Positions 59,000-64,000 of a DNA stretch of 64,000 nt are shown here, piece by piece. Source of the DNA: Casuarina equisetifolia (Eukaryota; Streptophyta; Magnoliopsida; Fagales; Casuarinaceae). Each line of letters starts with the position of its first letter. The first letter of the stretch is position 1. A program made the position numbers and the translations under genes. Below the pieces are notes generated by a model, which was not told the DNA's origin, searched no databases, and worked only from the letters and a program-made list of their open reading frames with translations. The DNA lies in contig CM052358.1 in the NCBI GenBank assembly GCA_028551475.1, positions 22,346,853-22,410,852 on the forward strand, in the 5' to 3' direction.

Positions 59000-61102
59000 C
59001 TAATCATGTCCATAGCCCAAGAAAATGCAGCCCCGAGCTTTATCATCAAGCTTGCCTCTCTCATCCTTTGGAATATGAACAGACGCTCTGCAACCAAACA
59101 CTCTCAAGTGCTTAAATGATACCTCCTTTCTAGTCCATACTCTCTCAGGAAAATCACCCTTTAATGGAATTGAAGGAGAAAGATTAATCAAATCAACTGC
59201 AGTGCGCATTGCCTCACCCCAAAATGATTGAGGTAATGCCGAATGTGAAAGCATACATCTGATCCTTTCAACAATGGTTCTGTTCATCCGTTCTGCAAGC
59301 CCATTATGCTCTGGAGTCTTGGGAACTGTCTTTTGAAGCTTGATGCCATGAGTTGCACAATATTCTTCAAATGGTCCTATGTATTCACCTCCATTATCTG
59401 TACGGATACACTTCAGTTTCCTATCAGTTTCTTTCTCAACCATAGCATGAAACTGTTTGAAGACCTCCAATACTTGATCCTTAGTCTTCAATGTGTAAGC
59501 CCATACTTTTCTCGAATGATCATCAATGAAAGTGACAAAGTACAAAGCACCACCTAAAGTTTTTACCCTCATTATACAAACATCAGAGTGAATCAAATCA
59601 AGAACATGTTTCCTCCTAGACGGGGGGCCTCTCCGAAACGAGACTCTAGATTGTTTCCCAGCTAAGCAGTGATCACAAGACTTTAACTGCATATCTGCAC
59701 CACTAACTCCTGATATAACCTTGTTCTTTATCAGACGTTGAAGTCCTCTCTCACTTATATGTCCAAGTCGCTTATGCCATAACTCCATGTGGTTATCCTT
59801 CACCATATTCACTTCACATTTTTGGATATTAGCTTCAGTCCTATAAAGAGTGCTGATCTTCTTTCCTTTTGCAACGATGAGAGAGCCTCTACAAAGTTTC
59901 CACTTACTTTCACCAAAATAAGTATGATAGCCCTCATCATCAAGAATACCGGTGGAAATCAAATTGTAACGTATCTCAGGAATGTGCCTGACATTTTTCA
60001 ACACTAACTGACATCCAATCTCAGTCTCCAAGACTATATCACCAATACCAGCAATCTTAACTTCCACTTCATTCCCTAGACCAACTGATCCCAAATCCCC
60101 ACCTCTATAAGATGAGAAATACTCTCCATGTGGAGTGACATGGAAAGACGCACCTGTATCAATAATCCAAGTCGAAGCTGGACTCGAAACTTGCCTTGAT
60201 AAGTTGATTTGGGAATCACTGAAAATCATAAGCTCGGTGCTGGATGTAGTTGCTACAAGGTCTTTATCACCTTTCTTGTCATCATTCCTAGATTCTTCCT
60301 CATTTGAATTCCAACATTCTCTCTTATAGTGACCAAACTTTCCACAGTTATAGCACTTAACATCTCTCTTGGACCGTGATGATCCACGTGACTTGTCAAA
60401 ATTTAGTGCTCTACTCTTGCTTCTTCCTCTGCTTTTACTTCTGTCTCTGTTTCTATTTCTGTTTCTGTTTTCATTTCTCCCCCGTTTTTCTGAAACTAAT
60501 ACCTCTGTTGGCCCAAATTTACCTTGCTCCTTTAATCTAGTTTCTTCATTAAACAAACTCTCTTGAACTGTCTTCAATTGCAAAACACCATCTGGAGCTG
60601 AATTGGTGAGAGTGATTACCAATGTCTGCCAATTATCAGGTAAATTACTCAAAAGCAACATTGCTTGCAATTCATCTTCTAAAGCAATCTTTAACGTTGC
60701 TAACTGGTTAACCAATGACTTAAATTCACTCAAGAACTCTGTCATCGCTCGTCCTACTGTGTACTTAAGATTTATTAACCTCTTAAGTAAAGATACCTTG
60801 TTCTGAGGAGAGTTGCGTTCATAAAGAGCATTAAGCTTTTTCCACAAATCACTTGCTTTTGTCTCTTGTGCAATATGATGATAGATACTATCCTCAATAA
60901 ATTGTCTGATATGAGAGACAGTTTTCCTGTTTAACTTGTCCCACTCTTTATCAGTGAGCTTTTCAGGCCTAGCTGAATCCCCTTCCACGACATCAAACAA
61001 ATCTCTACTAATGAGATAATCTTCCATTCGTGGCTTCCAAGACTGATAATTAGAGGACGTTAACATTGGCATATTCTTACCAGAAGTGCTTGTCTCCTCC
61101 AT
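59000..61102 (-). CDS. Copia polyprotein, 5' part: gag, protease, integrase
   Basis: I place the start at 61102 (MEETSTSG). The upstream in-frame Met at 61165 lies in the leader. In order: gag (UBN2-type, from about residue 10), a CCHC zinc knuckle (60314-60355, CYNCGKFGHYKREC), and an aspartic protease with DTGA (60152-60160, where DSGA is common). Then come the GAG-pre-integrase motif LWHKRLGH and the integrase core with HSD, DNGGEY and EHNGLAERMNR. It ends at a TAG (59000-59002), after which the same frame resumes, so the stop is a point lesion within the polyprotein. Confidence 0.92.
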   Translation of the reverse strand: MEETSTSGKNMPMLTSSNYQSWKPRMEDYLISRDLFDVVEGDSARPEKLTDKEWDKLNRKTVSHIRQFIEDSIYHHIAQETKASDLWKKLNALYERNSPQNKVSLLKRLINLKYTVGRAMTEFLSEFKSLVNQLATLKIALEDELQAMLLLSNLPDNWQTLVITLTNSAPDGVLQLKTVQESLFNEETRLKEQGKFGPTEVLVSEKRGRNENRNRNRNRDRSKSRGRSKSRALNFDKSRGSSRSKRDVKCYNCGKFGHYKRECWNSNEEESRNDDKKGDKDLVATTSSTELMIFSDSQINLSRQVSSPASTWIIDTGASFHVTPHGEYFSSYRGGDLGSVGLGNEVEVKIAGIGDIVLETEIGCQLVLKNVRHIPEIRYNLISTGILDDEGYHTYFGESKWKLCRGSLIVAKGKKISTLYRTEANIQKCEVNMVKDNHMELWHKRLGHISERGLQRLIKNKVISGVSGADMQLKSCDHCLAGKQSRVSFRRGPPSRRKHVLDLIHSDVCIMRVKTLGGALYFVTFIDDHSRKVWAYTLKTKDQVLEVFKQFHAMVEKETDRKLKCIRTDNGGEYIGPFEEYCATHGIKLQKTVPKTPEHNGLAERMNRTIVERIRCMLSHSALPQSFWGEAMRTAVDLINLSPSIPLKGDFPERVWTRKEVSFKHLRVFGCRASVHIPKDERGKLDDKARGCIFLGYGHD

Positions 61103-61165
61103 CTTAAAAGAATAAGTTCTCCTTAGTTTCCCCCTCAAACGGAAACTAAACTCCAAGTACCACAA

Positions 61166-61727
61166 ATACCTTCAATAGTATGCCCCCAAAACTTGACCAA
61201 TATATCCCACAGACTTCAAATCAGACAATCTCCAAAAATTGTCTGGCGTGTGAACAGTACGCGGTCAAAGTCAACGGTCAACAGTCAAACAGTGAACATT
61301 ACATATAAACAGTACATGTCAACAGTGACCTAAACAGTACTCTCAACAGTACCTTCGACAGTCTTCTCTCTCTCCGGTGGGTTTTCACCGATTTCAGCCA
61401 CTCCACGGCCGTTTCCGGTGAAACAAAAGCTACCAAACGATAGATTAGGCCACCACGAATCTATGGACAACGGATTTTCTACCAAAATCCGTCCAACAAG
61501 AGAGAAATCTCAATTTTTCTTTTCAGCCACGAGTGAACAGTACTCGTGAATAGAGATGGAGAGCAAAACCCTTACCTCGAATTCCGATTTGGGTACCTCC
61601 TTGGTTGTGCACACCAAGTGTTTGTGAAAATGCCCCTTTGTGTAGGAACTTCACTGCCTCAACGAAAAACAAGCTCGATCTTTAGTAATCGCAGCTTTAA
61701 TTCGTGAACCAAGCTCCGATACCAGTT
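61166..61727 (-). other. Copia 5' leader with primer binding site
   Basis: Untranslated leader between the 5' LTR and gag. The primer binding site is at 61713-61724, reading TGGTATCGGAGC on the minus strand, one base from the common initiator-Met-tRNA complement TGGTATCAGAGC. The leader holds short direct repeats of 'aacagt' type at about 61250-61350. Confidence 0.8.
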
Positions 61728-62098
61728 TGTTGGATCTGAGGCAGCAATAATAACACATATGCGGAAGCAAAATAAGTAAATCCACACCACAATCAACCAA
61801 GCAAATCAAGAACACAAAGATTTACGTGGTTCGGGCAAATATCCCTACATCCACAGCCTAAGGAGCAACTTCTTTTCACTAAATGGAGAATGGTTACAAG
61901 CAATAACCCAATTTGGGTTTCTCACAAAAGAAACGGCAGCAACCCTCGTTCTCTCTATCACACTCTCACCACAACTCTCACTCCCTATAACACCATTCTT
62001 CCCGTTCTCTCTCTTCACTCTTTTCTTTTATTGTTTCTTTTCTCACATAAGAGCAAAATGACTATTTTGCCCTTCACTGATTTTCTCCAAACACAACA
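61728..62098 (-). repeat. Copia 5' LTR (right end)
   Basis: 371 bp, nearly identical to 56614-56983. On the minus strand it should contain the element's promoter. Confidence 0.95.
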
Positions 62099-62103
62099 CT
62101 TCG
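62099..62103. repeat. Target site duplication, right copy (CTTCG)
   Basis: Second copy of CTTCG, resuming the UGT reading (GAATGGTGC follows, as in the sister genes). Confidence 0.93.
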
Positions 62104-63180
62104 AATGGTGCACCGAGATTGCCCACGAATTTGGTGTTTTCCAGGCCTTCTTTTTTGGAAGTGGAGGCTTTGGCATCGCATGCTACCATTCTCTGTGGCT
62201 AAACCTGCCGCACCGCAACACTGATTCCGAGGACTTCTTGCTGCCGGATTTTCCTGAAGCATCCAGAATTCACGTCACTCAGCTGTCGGAAAGTCTGACA
62301 ATTGCAGATACTAAAGATTCTGTTACGGTTTCTGTCAGAAAACTTTTTCATGGATGGTCGAACGCTGATGGTATGTTGCTTAATTCAGTTGAAGAACTTG
62401 ATAATATTGGATTGATGTATCTTATGAGGAAAATCCAGCGGCCGGTTTGGCCAATTGGGCCACTTCTTCTGTCCACAAAAAGCCGAGTTCTATCTGGAAT
62501 TACGCCTGAGATGTGCAATAAGTGGCTCGACACGAAGCCATTGAATTCCGTTCTGTATGTAGCCTTTGGATCGCAGAACTCCATATCCGCACCACAAATG
62601 CTGGAATTAGCGAAAGCACTGGAAGCTAGCGGTAAGAACTTTATTTGGGTTGTTAGGCCTCCATTGGGTTCTGACATAAACAGGGAATTCAAGGGCCAAG
62701 AATGGTTGCCGGAGGGATTTGAGCATAGAATTGAAGAGTCAAACAGAGGGTTGTTGTTGAAAAAATGGGCACCACAGAAGGAAATTCTGAAACATGAGTA
62801 TTTCTGCATTTCTAAGCCACTGTGGATGGAACTCTGTGCTTGAAGCTCTTAGCCATGGCGTGCCAATACTTGGCTGGCCAATCGGAGGAGAACAGTTTTA
62901 CAATGCCAACTTTCTGGAGGAACAAATTGGAGTGTGTGTGGAGGTGGCAAGAGGAAATAGCTCTGAGGTTAGTGACGAAGCTATACTGGCAAAGATTGTG
63001 TTGGTGATGGATGCGACAGAGAAAGCAAAGGAAATGAGAAGAAAAGCGAGCGAGGTCAAAGAGATAATCAAGAACGCCATGGTGGATGAGACTGGGCTCA
63101 AAGGGTCTTCGGTGCAAGCCATGGATGAATTTTGGAATGCAGCAGAGCAGATGAGGGACCAACAAGGGAAGGACCATTGA

Positions 63181-64000
63181 AGTCTCACATGGTAGCTTGG
63201 GACTGTATTGCCTCCGCATCTGATCAGCGTCCGACATGGATCTTCAACCGTCTGAACTTTGAATTCCATGTGGAGTTTATCAAAGTCTTTTTCACCTGGA
63301 TTACAAATGAATATCCAATAAAAGACAGCACTTCCATCCTATCCTCTAGTCCGTTTGTCTCCAATAATCTGAAGTAGCAGTTCATAATTGTTGTTTAACT
63401 TCAAGGAAATTGCAAATAGTGAAATCAAAACGATGCAATATTATTACTCTCTTGCATTCCATCAATGATTAGTTACTGTTTTGAGTGTTCTTTTTTTAAG
63501 TTAAAAATATAATAATGTTGTTTTGTGATCTTTTTCTTTATGGGCAAATCAAAGGGGTCAACCTTAGCGAAACAAATGTAACAAACCTAACTTTGTCGTT
63601 ATCACTACTACAAGCTTCACCAGAAAGGAGGTTACAGGTTTTGCGATAACCAAAGCACAAAACAACATCATTTTCCTTATAGAGCATGCTCAAAACTAAT
63701 TAAATAATTGTTAAGATATCCTATAATTTGTGTATAAACAGAACTTGTATTAAGCGTTTTAATTGTCTCTTTAACATTTTGAAAAATTGATTGTATGGTT
63801 TTTTGTAAAATCTAATAAACAGAGATTAGCACTATTGTCAACTATTGTTTAATATGAACATAGGGTTTGTCATTCCAATCACTACAGCATGTGTTGCAAT
63901 GATTGCTTGGTAGATTTGTTCTTGTGCACTCTCATTTCATTACCCAAGGTGAGTAGGTCAAGAAGCTTGGTTGGAACAAATGCAAATTGGGACAAAAGAG
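63181..64000. other. UGT-F 3' flank to window end
   Basis: Collinear with 50505-51300 downstream of UGT-D, including 'atgattgcttgg' and 'aagaagcttggttggaac'. No gene is seen. The array may continue beyond the window. Confidence 0.6.

Larger units (their letters stand above)
56614..62098 (-). mobile_element. Ty1/Copia LTR retrotransposon, TNT1-94-like
   Basis: A complete 5485-bp element on the minus strand inserted into UGT-F. It is bounded by TG...CA LTRs and a 5-bp duplication. Domain order gag, protease, integrase, RT, RNase H is that of Copia. It has a primer site matching the initiator Met tRNA and a polypurine tract. The two LTRs differ at about three positions in 370, so the insertion is recent. 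The polyprotein frame has a single internal stop (59000-59002), so this copy could not make a full polyprotein without readthrough. Confidence 0.96.
56232..63180 (+). pseudogene. UGT-F: UGT gene split by a Copia element
   Basis: Coding parts are 56232-56613 (MAGRKENVVMFPFMAQGH to CIISDMF) and 62104-63180 (EWCTEIAHEFGVF to the C-terminus). They are separated by a retrotransposon at 56614-62098 and the repeated target CTTCG. The phase across the insertion is consistent, so the gene was uninterrupted at this point before the insertion. A separate 2-nt loss near 62795, at the start of the PSPG region (EIL before SISAFLSHCGWNS), shifts the frame. The last 128 residues are therefore out of frame with the preceding part. 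Upstream DNA is of the UGT-C class. A poly(A) hexamer is at 63317-63322. Confidence 0.93.

Noticed and set aside
57393-60806. Plus-strand open frames within the Copia element
   Set aside because: Antisense shadows of the polyprotein, with no recognisable content.

Overview
The window is nuclear DNA of a flowering plant, most likely a eudicot. It is AT-rich and has TIR-NBS-LRR (TNL) resistance genes with canonical GT-AG introns, intronless family-1 glycosyltransferase (UGT) genes and a Ty1/Copia LTR retrotransposon. TNLs are absent from grasses. The species cannot be named from the sequence.

The window looks like a tandem array of a compound unit: a TNL gene on the minus strand, a long non-coding tract of degenerate repeat modules, a broken 5' fragment of a clathrin light chain gene, and a UGT gene on the plus strand. 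Unit 1 runs from about 1 to 19.3 kb (TNL-1 2874-6742, clathrin fragment 15716-16063, dead UGT-A 17982-19265). Unit 2 runs from about 19.3 to 41.4 kb (TNL-2 23462-27552, clathrin fragment 37016-37252, intact UGT-B 39832-41292). A shrunken unit 3 (46.86-50.6 kb) keeps only a TNL-3 relic and UGT-D, which has one nonsense codon. The UGT part has also amplified alone: UGT-C (45323-46774, intact), UGT-E (51692-52021, fragment) and UGT-F (56232-63180), which is split by a 5.5-kb Copia element with near-identical LTRs and a perfect 5-bp target duplication, and which also carries a frameshift.

The two TNLs are predicted five-exon genes encoding about 1160 and 1212 residues (TIR, NB-ARC, LRR, post-LRR C-JID-like domain). 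They would be intracellular immune receptors of the TIR-NADase class. The UGTs are cytosolic UDP-sugar glycosyltransferases with catalytic His and Asp and a complete 44-residue PSPG box ending in Gln, closest in my judgement to the UGT92 group. Receptor genes and UGTs probably sit together because of shared duplication history. The sequence shows no shared pathway.

The least expected content is between the genes. The 7-15 kb and 28-37 kb tracts are built from repeated modules that contain recognisable stubs of TNL 5' ends, so they look like a graveyard of collapsed TNL copies. One module holds a perfect hairpin explained by a template-switch mutation. A SINE-like insertion sits upstream of UGT-B, and its empty site is preserved in the sister unit. 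TNL-1 is followed, in frame beyond two stop codons, by an acidic 16-residue repeat and a hydrophobic segment. I found no tRNA, rRNA or CRISPR features. Exon boundaries are my own reading of splice signals and have no transcript support.
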